Positions 53,959 through 64,000 of a DNA stretch of 64,000 bases are shown piece by piece. This stretch comes from Piliocolobus tephrosceles. Lineage: Eukaryota; Chordata; Mammalia; Primates; Cercopithecidae. The notes under the pieces were generated by a model, which searched no databases, had not been told where the DNA came from, and saw only the letters and a list, made by a program, of their open reading frames with translations. The number at the start of each line of letters is the position of its first letter. Positions within the stretch are counted from its first letter, which is position 1. Location: NCBI RefSeq assembly GCF_002776525.5, contig NC_045438.1, forward strand, positions 149,150,095 to 149,214,094, read 5' to 3'. The translations under genes were made by a program, and so were the position numbers.

Positions 53959-54279
53959 TGATCAGGCACAGTGGCTCATGCCTGTAATCCCAGCACTTTG
54001 GGAGACTGAGGCAGGCAGATCACCTGAGGTGAGGAGTTCGATACCAGCCTGGCCAACATAGTGAAACCCCATCTCTACTAAAAATACAAAAATTAGCTGG
54101 GCATGGTGGTACATAACTGCAATCCCAGCTACTCAGGAGGCTGAGGCACGAGAATCCCTTGAACCTGGGAGGTGGAGGTTACAATGAGCTGACATCGTGC
54201 CACTGCACTCCAGCCTGGGCAACAGAGTAAGACTCCATCTCAAAAAACAGACAGAACAAACAAACAAACAAAAAACAAT
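53959..54279 (+). mobile_element. Alu, sense
   Basis: Sense Alu from GATCAGGCACAGTGGCTC to a tail with ACAAACAAACAAACAAAAAAC. Perfect 17-bp duplication CATAATAATCCAAAATA at 53942-53958 and 54280-54296. Confidence 0.94.
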
Positions 54280-54296
54280 CATAATAATCCAAAATA

Positions 54297-56556
54297 AAAT
54301 CTTACGTACATCCAAGAATATTCTACCTTTATCTGCAGTGGGAAGATTTTTAGTTTGGTATTTTAAAATATTTAAATTTGTCAAAGGGATTAAAGAAGAA
54401 AAACCTATTTTGGGGTGAATTCTGGTACACTTTTTTTAAAAAACGTAGTTTTATTTCTTTGAAATCATGGTTTTAAGCACAGTCATGGTTCTCAGCATCT
54501 GAACACACATGTATGGGTAGCTGCAGTGAACACCAACTAAACCCAACAAGAATCATCAAACCCATCCCAGGAAATTGTGAACTAAGTATTGATCTTGCCC
54601 TGGTGAGATTCACAACAGGGGACTATACTTTTTGATAAGTTCCACCTAATCAAAACATTGAAAATGGTTAGGTTTGGCCATTTCCCTAGCAAAATGGATT
54701 TACTTCATGAAGATTCTTTTTCCTTTACTTCTTGAGAAATTGCTCAGGAGTTGTTTTGGTTGGCTGTCAGGATGAATTTAAGAACTTACTGTCTATTTTA
54801 ATGCCATGATTTAATGCTGTTATTTTCCTGCCTATATATCCTATTTGTAGGACTCTACCATAGTATTTGCCCTAGACTACCCATTGTGAGAATGTATACA
54901 AATAAGCCAATGGTACTGCAGACCATCCCTCTTAGCTCTGAAATACATTCCATGCCCTTATCCCTGCCCCACTAGGGGTTGAACCTACATCAACCTTTTC
55001 CAGGCTTTCTTACCAGCTTGCTTCCAGGTAACAAGGGCAGGCTCTAGTGGGAGACTGGCACCAGAGGGAAGGAGACATTAGATGATTTCCCTATTTCTTT
55101 CTGCCTAGCAAAGTCTCTGCTGTGTCTCATCAGTGGTTTTAATACCCACTACCCTATTCCTTTCTTCAAATTGCCAGCTCCCACCAGGCAGGCTTACCAT
55201 AGTTCCAGCTTCTACCAACTGAGCTATTTGGAGGCCAGTTCTAATGTACTTGGTTGAATCATTAGTTTGATATCCTTGAAATCATGTTTCCTAACTGTAC
55301 TTGCGCATCTCAGCTGCAACATCCCAATGCACAGGTATTGGCAGCTGCAGTCATCATTGAGGCCCCTGTAACACTACCTCTTCTCACTGTCCCTATAGCC
55401 CTCAAAGTGGTAGTCACTTTCTGCAGTTGTTACTCACCTTCCCTGTTTGCTCTCTCAGCTCTTTTCGTATCTTCAAAAACATTTCCCACCATTACATTTT
55501 TTTTCTGTTGAATTATCTGGTATAGGTTTTGTTTTCTTAGTTGGAACCTACCTAATACTGTAGGGAATTGCCAGTTTTTTTTTGTTTTGTTTTGTTTTTT
55601 TGTTTTTTTGATAGAAAGTTCCTTTGCTGTTCCCACCATGCAACCACATAGATCTACAAATGATGATCACATTCTTTGTAAAAAGAATTTATCTGCTAAA
55701 ATCCTTCTATTTTCTATTTCTTTTATAAGAAATTTAAATTTTCCATGTACAGATTATGTATTTTGCAAAGATGCTTGTCCACATGTTTGCGCACTGAGAA
55801 AGTTCTTAAGGAATTGAAGCCCTAAGTGTATCAAATAAGCATAGAGCATATCAATATGGCAGAAACCATGGTACATTGTGTTCCTCGTGTCTTTTTAGTT
55901 TAGTCTTTGCACTAATATCTTTCAGATTTCCTGTTAAGTAGTTTCTGTGCATTTCAATCTCAATAATGCCAGAACAACCTTTTGAATCCAATTTAAAGTT
56001 GATAAAATTGAATAAAGAACTGTTTTCAAAATTGGCAGATAGCTCCCATTTAAAATACAAGCACACATTAAACAGTACACATACCTTGTAGTTTGGGACA
56101 AAATACTGGTTGAACTAAAGGGGAGCTGGGAGTTAGTGCTGGTTGAGTGAGCCTAAAGCTTTGGTTGAAAATCCCCAGAGGGGTCTCAAGTCAAATTATG
56201 CAGAAGCACAAGCAGACATCCCTGGTGGGGCCTGGATCACTCTGGGGTCAGCCATCTTGAACACAAAAGTGGGGATGCTGAGTGCTTGTCCGTATTAATT
56301 ATTGCCTAAATCATAGGGTGGGGTTAGCAGAATATGCATCATTCAGGTGGGTATTTCCACATAACGACTTTGGTCTTTTCCATGGCAAGTCTGAAGTGTA
56401 CTATAAGGGGAAAGAATAGCATTCACAATTTCTACTTTTTAAAACAGCATATAGAATAGTGCTATTCTTTTAAGAAAGGAAATTTAAATTTTTCATTTTG
56501 CTTAAAGACTCAGGAAAAGCTTCCATTAGACAATTTTGCATAGTGCTGCTGACAAA

Positions 56557-56558
<2 letters not shown>
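54297..56558. other. Unique sequence, no gene seen
   Basis: 2.3 kb with no recognised transposable element apart from a T/G-rich run at 55575-55612. No exon supported. Confidence 0.45.

Positions 56559-56591
<33 letters not shown>
56559..56591. repeat. (CA)n microsatellite
   Basis: About 16 uninterrupted CA units. Confidence 0.95.
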
Positions 56592-56593
<2 letters not shown>

Positions 56594-57991
56594 GCCAAGG
56601 TTGGTGGGCTGCAGAGAGAATTCCCCTCCCTTAGCTCAAAAAACTCCCCAAAACCCAAACAATAACAACAACAAAAAAACCCACACAAAAAGCATGTTAA
56701 ACAAAAACACAAGCAATCACTTTCTTGCCTCATGTACAAAATAACAGAGAAAAATCTGCATTTTGTTCTTCAAGGTATAGTAGACAGAATTTTTTTTTTT
56801 TTTTTGAATATGCTTTCAAATCCTCCGGGACTTTACAATTTATCAAGAAAGGCACATTCTTCCTAATGAAAGGTTACTGACCTTCATGAATGTGACAGTT
56901 CAATTACAGCCCATTCATATGCAGAGCAGCGTTGATAAAGGATTTGGGAAATGTGACTAGCATAGCAAGAAAAAGAAAAATGTCTAGGAAATTATTATTA
57001 GTTTTTAAAATTTTTAATTGTAAAGCAAGAATAATAAATAAGATTTGCTCAGGTAGTAGAACCTTTTTTTTTTTTTCCTGTAGCCCAGCAGCTCATTAGA
57101 TTTGCTTCAGTGAATATGCTGGCTCTTTCTTTTTCTTTTTTCTTCCTAATATTTCTGCCTTTTTAATCCTCTAAACCGCTAAACCTAACAAATCAGAAAG
57201 CCCTTGGGGTTCTGAAATGCAGGGTTTCATTTTTTTTTTTTTTCCTTTTTCCTTTGACTGGCAGGGCAAGCTGGAACGTGTCTTAATGTTATTTTAAGTG
57301 CTCGATACTATTTAGACGCTGAAATGGATGGATGGAGAGTTACAGGGGGAGTGTACATACTGCCAGCCACCCACATACATGTACTCACACCCACACTCAC
57401 GGGAGGTAGGCCCCCCCAGGACAGGGAATTGCTAAGCCAGGTCCTGGCTAGACTCGCTGGAGCCAGCCTTTAGCCAGACTTGAGTGACACCTGCAAGCTG
57501 CTGTTGGCTGAGCTGCTCCAGGTGTGGGAAAGATGATCTGATGCCACTTTGTAAATCAGCAGAGAATGTCATTCAGCCAGAGCTCTCTGGAATATCCCGA
57601 ACCAAGTTCTTTTTCAGCAATTGCTAGTAGCGATTCTCCAATAACAATACATTTTTCTTTAAAAGTAAGGCAAAATATATCAAACTATTAAATTGCCCTT
57701 GGGATATAACCAATATAAATATTTTAAACAATTTTGAAATATAATTAGTATTTTCATTTTTAATACTTTACTTTGGAAGTTAATATCGGACATGTGTGGG
57801 TGGTACATATGAGTGGTTGAATGGTAAACTTGACTGAAAGCTTTGAGAAAAGATACATGTTCCAAGCACCCGTCATACTGCCTAGCATGTAGTGATCATT
57901 CAGTATTTGTTGAACAAATGAATCCCTTTTCCTACTGTGTTTTTTTTCCACTCCTTCATTTTTGGATAAGCTGTATGACCCATCAATTATT
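56592..57991. other. Unique sequence with several T/A runs
   Basis: Holds T16-18 runs near 56790 and 57065 and T13 near 57231, none with an attached Alu body. The subsegment 57290-57600 is more GC-rich and repeat-free (see findings). Confidence 0.45.
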
Positions 57992-58222
57992 CCAAGCTTG
58001 TCCAACCCGTGGCCTGTGGGCTGCATGTGGCCTAGGGTCGCTTTGAATGTGGCCCAACACACAAATTTGTAAACGTTCTTCAAACATTATGAGATTGCTC
58101 TGTGACTTTTTTTTTTTTTTAAGCTCATCAGTCATCATTAGTGTTAGTACATTTTATGTGTGGCTCAAGACAATTCTTCTTCCTGTCACCCAGGGAAGCC
58201 AGAAGATTGGACACCCCTGAAT
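57992..58222. mobile_element. Small non-autonomous DNA transposon (probably hAT)
   Basis: Left end TTGTCCAACCCGTGGCCTGTGGGCTGCATGTGGCC, right end GGGAAGCCAGAAGATTGGACACCCC. The ends share the inverted TGTCCAA core. It is a common primate repeat of about 230 bp with an internal T-run (58109-58122). I recall it as hAT-related but am not sure of the name. No transposase frame. Confidence 0.65.
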
Positions 58223-58812
58223 TATTCCTTTAAGATATTTACCCTGTCTAATTCACTCTTATAAGTGGCCTTCTTCCTCCACTATTCCTAGACCAATTAT
58301 TTGCCTTCAAGGCACTTTCAATCAGATTGTATCCTGAATGCAAGTCTACCACAGAATTAAGAATGCATGATTTATATATACTTCAGTTAAAGTATACATA
58401 AATATATACACTTAGATAAAATATTCTATATTTTCTTTATTTTCTGAAACTTCATTTTTGCTTAGATGTCTTCATTCTTGCATAACCTATAGAGCATGAC
58501 AGTACGTTAAAAGATGCCCAATAAAATCTTCTTCCAATTAATAATTTTCTGTGTTTCAAACCTAGACATATTCAGAGCTTTTAGAAGTTTATTAGTTCTG
58601 ACTCAATGCTCTGGGAAGATAAATTCTGGACTTAAAAAAAGTCTAGATCAGAGTTGCATGCTTTATGCCTTTTGATATGGTCTCTGATGTTTCTTTTAAA
58701 TATCCTTTTTACCTTGTTAATTTTTGCCATTACCCAGAACCACTGTTTAATTATGAACTAACTCTCTTTTAATGATTCCTGTGTTATACTATGCATTTTT
58801 AGATTTGATGAA
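58223..58812. other. Unique sequence, no gene seen
   Basis: AT-rich, no supported feature. Confidence 0.4.
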
Positions 58813-58826
58813 TAAATAACAGATAT

Positions 58827-58862
58827 ATATATATATATGTGTGTATATATATGTATATATAT
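58827..58862. repeat. (TA)n/(TG)n microsatellite at an Alu tail
   Basis: TATATATATATATATGTGTGTATATATATGTATATATAT lies between the left target duplication and the Alu T-run, so it grew from the Alu's own A-rich tail. Confidence 0.9.
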
Positions 58863-59154
58863 ATTTTTTTCGAGATGGACTCTCACTCTGTCACCCAGGC
58901 TGGAGTGCAGTGGCACGATCTTGGCTCGCTGTAAGCTCTGCCTCCCAGGTTCACGCCATTTTCCTTCCTCAGCCTCCCGAGTATCTAGGAATACAGGTGC
59001 CCACCACCACATCTGGCTAAGTTTTTTGGTATTTTTAGTAGGGACGAGGTTTCACTGTGTTAGCCAGGATGGTCTCCATCTCCTGATCTCGTGATCCACT
59101 TGCCTCCGCCTCCCAAAGTGCTGGGATTACAGGCGTGATCCACCACCCCTGGCC
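58863..59154 (-). mobile_element. Alu, antisense
   Basis: Short T7 tail plus a TA repeat, GAGATGGACTCTCACTCTGTC, ending CCACCACCCCTGGCC. Duplication TAAATAACAGATAT at 58813-58826 and 59155-59168. Confidence 0.93.
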
Positions 59155-59168
59155 TAAATAACAGATAT

Positions 59169-60504
59169 TAAGTGGAATAGCAGACCCTTAAACACGGGTT
59201 TGTCTCACTTTAAAATATTTTCACTTAACCGGGTCACTACTATATTATAAAATGAACTTAGCAACAAGTAAAATGAAATCTAAACAAAAGGCTTAATAAT
59301 AAGAACATTGTATTATCTTATGTAATACATAAATAACACATAATCCTGGGTAGGGTGCCTCAGTGTCAGGCAATTTAGTTGTTCAAAAATATAGAGGATC
59401 CAAGTTCTTCCCATCTCTCATATCTGCTGTGTTTATCTGATATCCCTAGATATGCTAATTTCCTCATGGCATAAGTTGGTTGCTATAGCTTCCGGCATCC
59501 ATCCCATTCTCACTTATATTTTCATGTAAAATCAAGATATGGTGAAAAAAAAAGCTCCACATATTTTCCTTTGGACACATTTTAAGAGCTAAGAAATCTT
59601 TCTGTGGAGCTTTTTCAGTAGTCTTACCTTCATATCTCATTAGGCACAGCTGAGTCCTTCCTAAACAAATCATTGAAAAGAAAATGAAGTGACCACAATT
59701 AATTTAGACAAACCAAAATTTACTGGGGCTGGGGCTGTCCGTTCCTCAAAAATATGGCTGTAGAGAAAAAAAATTGGGTATATCTGAACAAAATTTTATT
59801 CCTTTAGCAAAGATAGGGAGTAGTTGTTGGCAGGCAACCAATGAAGTCAGTTATAACAGGGATAAGGTTATCATTAGAGATAAGGAAGAAGACGGGGAAT
59901 ACCAAAAAGGGAAACTTGGAGCTCAGTGGGAAAAGAAAGGAAAAGAAAGAGTAATCTGCTGTAGAGAAAGTGTTCAATAATTGCCAATGACAGAAAATGA
60001 ATGAAATGCAATTTACAACAAAGTTAATCTGACACATACATATTAATATGTGTTGTTCCATGACAATTCAGGCCAACAGTTTAACAATCCACATAAATAA
60101 CTATAACTAGTATTGCTAATTACTTGATAGATCTTTCTTTATTTTATTTTTTTCACTCATCTTACAGTCGAACCAGATTCACTGATTCACTGACAAGGAT
60201 TGCAATGATTCTCCAACATTTGGAACAGCCATGATTCCTCTGGTCTTGCCCACCTATCCAGCCATATCCTGAAATGACCTTTTCTTTATTTTCTCAGAGA
60301 AGTTTCCCTTGGCAGATAGAAAACATCAACCTATCAAGATATATTGCTAGTTGATTCTATCAGATTTGGAAGAAAGGTCTTCAGAAAACACAGTGGTGTA
60401 TACCTAGTATCATATCTCTTCCTAGTTTGGTAAGAAGGAAGAGACCAGAAAGCACAGAGAAAGTGTTCAGGAGACTTCCAACATGGATAACAAAAATAGC
60501 ACTA
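59169..60504. other. Unique sequence, no gene seen
   Basis: No supported repeat or exon. Confidence 0.4.
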
Positions 60505-60645
60505 CATAATAATCAGGAAACTTGATTTTTCCTGGGCTAAGTCATTTAGTGATGAAAGTTTCATTTCCTTAGATGTAACATGAGTGTCTGAGAATAAGTG
60601 ATATCTGAGTTCCCTTCCAGTCCTACCTTCAATGATTCTGCTTCA
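60505..60645 (+). repeat. MIR-like SINE fossil, sense (tentative)
   Basis: GGGCTAAGTCATTTAGTGATG, TTTCATTTCCTTAGATGTAACATGAG and GAGTTCCCTTCCAGTCCTACCTTCAATGATTCTG follow a MIR-type consensus. Confidence 0.5.
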
Positions 60646-62324
60646 CAGCTCTGCTTTAGGCCAAAACAGCTTAATTTAATTACAAGTAGAATATAAAAAT
60701 TGTATTTGAGGTGATTTTACATATTACAGGGAACACTGATTTTAATTAAATAGCATCTTAGAAATTTAGGTGTCTTCCTATGTTTTGATGTTGCCAATAA
60801 CTGACTCTACTGTCGTGGCAGCCCCCACCAACTCTTATATAATGTGTGCTAGATTATTGAAAAAGAAGTAAATCACTTTAAGTTATACATTTTGTTTCCT
60901 TTTTGGAACCGTGAGTCCAAAACTGAAGTATTTTAAGCCAGTCCAGAGAAAACTAAGATCAACTATAACAATATTATTTGTTACTATTATTATTCTCTGT
61001 TAGTGGCATAAGAAGCCCCCCGACCAATGCGATGTCATTACATGGCAATTTCTGAAGAAATTTCCTTGCTTCTGAGAATGTGTCTTGCAGACTGTTGCCA
61101 ACTCCGCAAGGTTAAAGTCTTCTTGTTGATTAGCCTTGAATTCCTTGATAGAGCTTTTTGTGACCATAGGAGATGGGACAACACTTGTCAAGGAGAGGCT
61201 AGAGTCCATCCCAAGTGGCTTTTCCACTCCCCTCCCCTCTGGTTTGTGTGCTGCCATTTTGTTAGCCCCCCTCCCACTCAGTATGGCACTGCTCTTTTCA
61301 CTATTTCCACTGCTGATCTGCAATCCTCAACCACCCAGTATGCTTACCAAGAGCAAGGCTCGCTAAGGCCACTGGGCAGTACACCAACACATCCTTCTGG
61401 GTGATACTACTGCTGGTGCCACACATGTTGTGCAGCGGATCTTTCACCAAGGCCACTACAACCGCAGGGCTCTTTCCCAGATATATATGAACAGTTTTCC
61501 TGCCCTGGAAGGAAATGCAAAAACTGGCCCCAGGACACAACCCGATTTCACCAGATCTTCCCACCTTTTCTCTTCTCTCATCATTTTGCAGGGTGACCTG
61601 AGGACAGTGGGAATTTTGAAGTCTTATTTTATTTTATTTACTTTATGCTACCCTCTCATTCTGGCAGGAAGGGTCTAAGGTAAGAATTCTAGCTTTACTC
61701 AAAGAAGAGCTCAAAAATGCCCATCTGTTTCCTTGAGTCCCATTAACCTATTCAAATGAGGGAATGTAGTTGTCATTGTGCATACCTGGTATAATTACTC
61801 CAGAGACACAACTTCTAATACCAGAGCATGTGTGTCGACAGTATATGCCACTGCAAAAGTTCAACTTTCCAGAAGGAGGAATATCTCCTTCCAGTGTATA
61901 CTCATCCCTTATCTTTCAAGATCTATGCGAATTGTGGAGCCCATTCAACCAAGGTCTCCCTTGTCCTGAGTGGTTCTCAAGTAGCAAATTTTACATTCAT
62001 GTTTTACTAGCATAATTTAAGCTAGAAAACGAATATGCACATAAATTTCTCTGGGAATGTTGAGCCCAAGAACATAATTTCTTTCTTTATGCTTACCTAC
62101 TCTTCAGGATATATTATTACCAAACACAGTATATCCTGGGGTAGAAAATCCAAAAGGATGAAATAATCATAGCATTGTGGTCATAAAAATGTGTGTAAGA
62201 AAGAAAGGGGGGATATATTAGCACATGTTAATTTTTACACATTTACTGATTATTGTTTTACATGTCTTGCTTAATCTTACTTGATTTTAGTAAAATATTT
62301 CTAATTGGAAGAAGTTATATTTCC
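60646..62324. other. Unrecognised sequence
   Basis: 1.7 kb. Segment 61000-61690 is less AT-rich and carries overlapping open frames on both strands (up to 125 codons) but no recognisable domain. It might be a decayed LTR or processed copy; I cannot support either. Confidence 0.4.
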
Positions 62325-62980
62325 CGTACCCAACCTTAGTGTATGCTTTGCAAAATTAATTAGAAACTGGCTAGTGTGACTTGGTGAGACTAGGTTTTGT
62401 TTGCTGAACTTGAGATGGGAAATTTTCTTTTGTTTTCTTCTAAGCAAGATTTAGGTGGTTCAATAAGCGCTGCTTAACTGGGGCATACTTGATCAGGAAA
62501 GTTGCTGAATTGGGAAACCAATTAAGTCTAACGATAATTAGCATGCGCTGCCACTTAATTGGGATAGGTGGTCCATTGAGTTGCTATCACTGTGAGTAAT
62601 TAAATGATGCTCTTGGTGGATAAGAGATAGAGTCTTCTTGTTGCTTTCAAGACTGAAGGTAATTTATTTTCTCCCTTGATTATACTATTGCTAGTTGAGA
62701 AAAAACTCAATTTCTAAATGATGCCTTCAAAAGTACTACTTGCTTTGAGAAGACTTCTGTATGTCATTTAATAAGTATATACACACCTATAACTTCCCCC
62801 TCTGAATGAACGGATGCAAATGAAGGGCCACACATTTCGCAAATACAAACAGTGAGATATAGAGAATTTTAGTGATTTACTCAAAATTGCCATCATTTTG
62901 TGGTTAAACATGGGTAAGAACATGGGCTTGAGAATTCATGCCTAGTGATTCGGCGCAAGAATATCCATCACTTGGCAGGC
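62325..62980. other. Unique sequence, repeat-free
   Basis: No transposable element seen. 62440-62620 is rich in AATTA/TTAATTG words (see findings). Confidence 0.4.
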
Positions 62981-62984
62981 TCAG

Positions 62985-63160
62985 AGAAGCTGAGTGGAGC
63001 AGTGGCAAGAGCCTGCCTGGGAGTCCAGGGACTTGGCTCCAGGTCTGCTCTGGCTACACAGAGATAAGACACCATCTTTCTGGGCTTCAGGTGTCTCTTT
63101 TATTAAATGAAGGTGTAGGACTAAATAATCACTAAGATCCCTTCCACCTGTACAAACAGA
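62985..63160 (+). repeat. MIR-like SINE fossil, sense
   Basis: GTGGCAAGAGCCTGCCTGGGAGTCCAGGGACTTGGCTCC, GGGCTTCAGGTGTCTCTTTTATTAAATGAAGG and CACTAAGATCCCTTCCACC fit the MIR-type order. Confidence 0.6.
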
Positions 63161-63759
63161 AGTGTCTCAATTCAGTTTATTTCAAACTTGTTACTGAGGA
63201 AAAAAATCTTCATTTTTAACTTGCATACAGCCTTTCTTTACTAGGCCAGGTCACTAGTAAGCAGTAATGACAATCTCTGCCTCCATGTTTTAAGAAATCT
63301 GATCGCACATGTTGTAGCTGGCTGCTTTTTGGGAGAGAGGTGGGGAGGGCATTTCTGGAATGATTTTTTCTGTGCCATGGACATCGCAAAATTCACAGAA
63401 AATGGAAGAGACACTACTCATCTAGACAGCCTAAAAAATATATGAAAATATAGTAACATAGTAGAAGAACGTAGAGAGAAAAATGAGACATACTGGGCTT
63501 TGTGAAAGAGAGGGAGCTGGGATGAGTCAATGACATAGGACACTGGTTCTAAGGAGTCCTGCAGGACGAGAGTTGAGTAACTTTGGATATAGCATTTGGG
63601 AAAGATTACAATGGAAACATCAGGCTGGCAAGAAGGTCCTCATAGCTGAGACGAGACATGAATAGCAGTTATTAGTGGGAGCTACTCTTATTTTGACCTA
63701 GATATGAATTAAAGCATCAGATCAAAAACTATCTTCATCTGTATTTTTCTTGTAAGAAT
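63161..63759. other. Unique sequence, no gene seen
   Basis: No supported feature. Confidence 0.4.
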
Positions 63760-64000
63760 CAGCATAATACAGCAGGTCCTGGAATAACATAGTTTCATTT
63801 CAATGTCATTTCCTGATAATGCTGATGAGAAAAATGGATTCCTGGCTAGGGCCACTGTCTGTGTGGAGTTTGCATGTTCTCTTCCTGTCTGCTTGGGTTT
63901 TCTCTGGGTCCTCTGGTTTCCTCCCACATCCCAAAGCTATGCCTATTAATTGGTGTGTCTACATGGTCTCTGTGAGTATGGGTACGTGTGAGTGTGCCCC
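63760..64000 (+). repeat. Ancient interspersed repeat, class uncertain, cut by window end
   Basis: CAGCAGGTCCTGGAATAACATAGTTTCATTTCAATG, TGTGTGGAGTTTGCATGTTCTC, GGTTTTCTCTGGGTCCTCTGGTTTCCTCCCACATCCCAAAG and GGTGTGTCTACATGG match a repeat found widely in mammals, with a 3' motif shared across vertebrates. I do not trust my memory of its name. Confidence 0.55.

Noticed and set aside
56785..56806. T16 run as the tail of another Alu
   Set aside because: No Alu body or other SINE follows on either side.
1..64000. tRNA, rRNA or mitochondrial insertions
   Set aside because: Scanning by eye I saw no tRNA cloverleaf with A and B boxes outside SINEs, and no mitochondrial gene text. A dedicated search was not possible here.

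Overview
The window is primate nuclear DNA, and the youngest repeats point to an Old World monkey (macaque, baboon or vervet type) rather than an ape. The clearest lineage marker is the Alu at 11501-11798, which carries the set of changes I know from the rhesus/Old World monkey AluYR group and has a perfect target-site duplication. The full-length LINE-1 at 39804-45956 also differs from the human L1PA1 type in the coiled coil of ORF1. There is no bacterial, phage or plasmid signal, and I see no convincing host protein-coding exon. The window looks like intergenic or deep-intronic sequence. || Layout. 1-6370: an old antisense LINE-1, broken up by an RPL5 processed pseudogene (509-1515), a Tigger-like DNA transposon (2356-2733), three Alus and a tail-less Alu fragment. 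6370-12500: Alus, a degraded sense LINE-1, a MIR, unique sequence and the young AluYR. 12500-20040: a pyrimidine tract, a MADE1 hairpin, Alus, a MIR, two LINE-1 3' ends, an L2 piece and a solo HERV-H-type LTR7 with GAAGT duplications. 20040-30000: the least repeat-dense third, mostly unique DNA with MER5-, MIR- and L2-type fossils. 30000-39800: a 360-bp polypurine tract, Alus, MIR, CR1/L3-like and L2 remnants, two MLT1-type LTRs (one split by an Alu, one inside an L2), old LINE-1 pieces and a solo THE1/MST LTR with TCCTT duplications. 39800-46060: the intact LINE-1. 46060-64000: the rest of the old LINE-1 it landed in, then Alus, an unclassified LTR-like block, a small DNA transposon, microsatellites and unique DNA. 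|| The only genes with intact protein potential are ORF1 (338 codons) and ORF2 (1275 codons) of the minus-strand LINE-1. Their products work together: ORF1 protein coats the RNA, and ORF2 protein nicks the target DNA and reverse-transcribes. Catalytic residues of both ORF2 enzymes are present. The element is flanked by an 11-bp target duplication, but about 90 bp of non-LINE-1 sequence lies between its 5' end and the duplication on that side. This suggests a 5' transduction or a chimeric cDNA and is the most interesting feature here. I found no evidence of a new multi-gene system.
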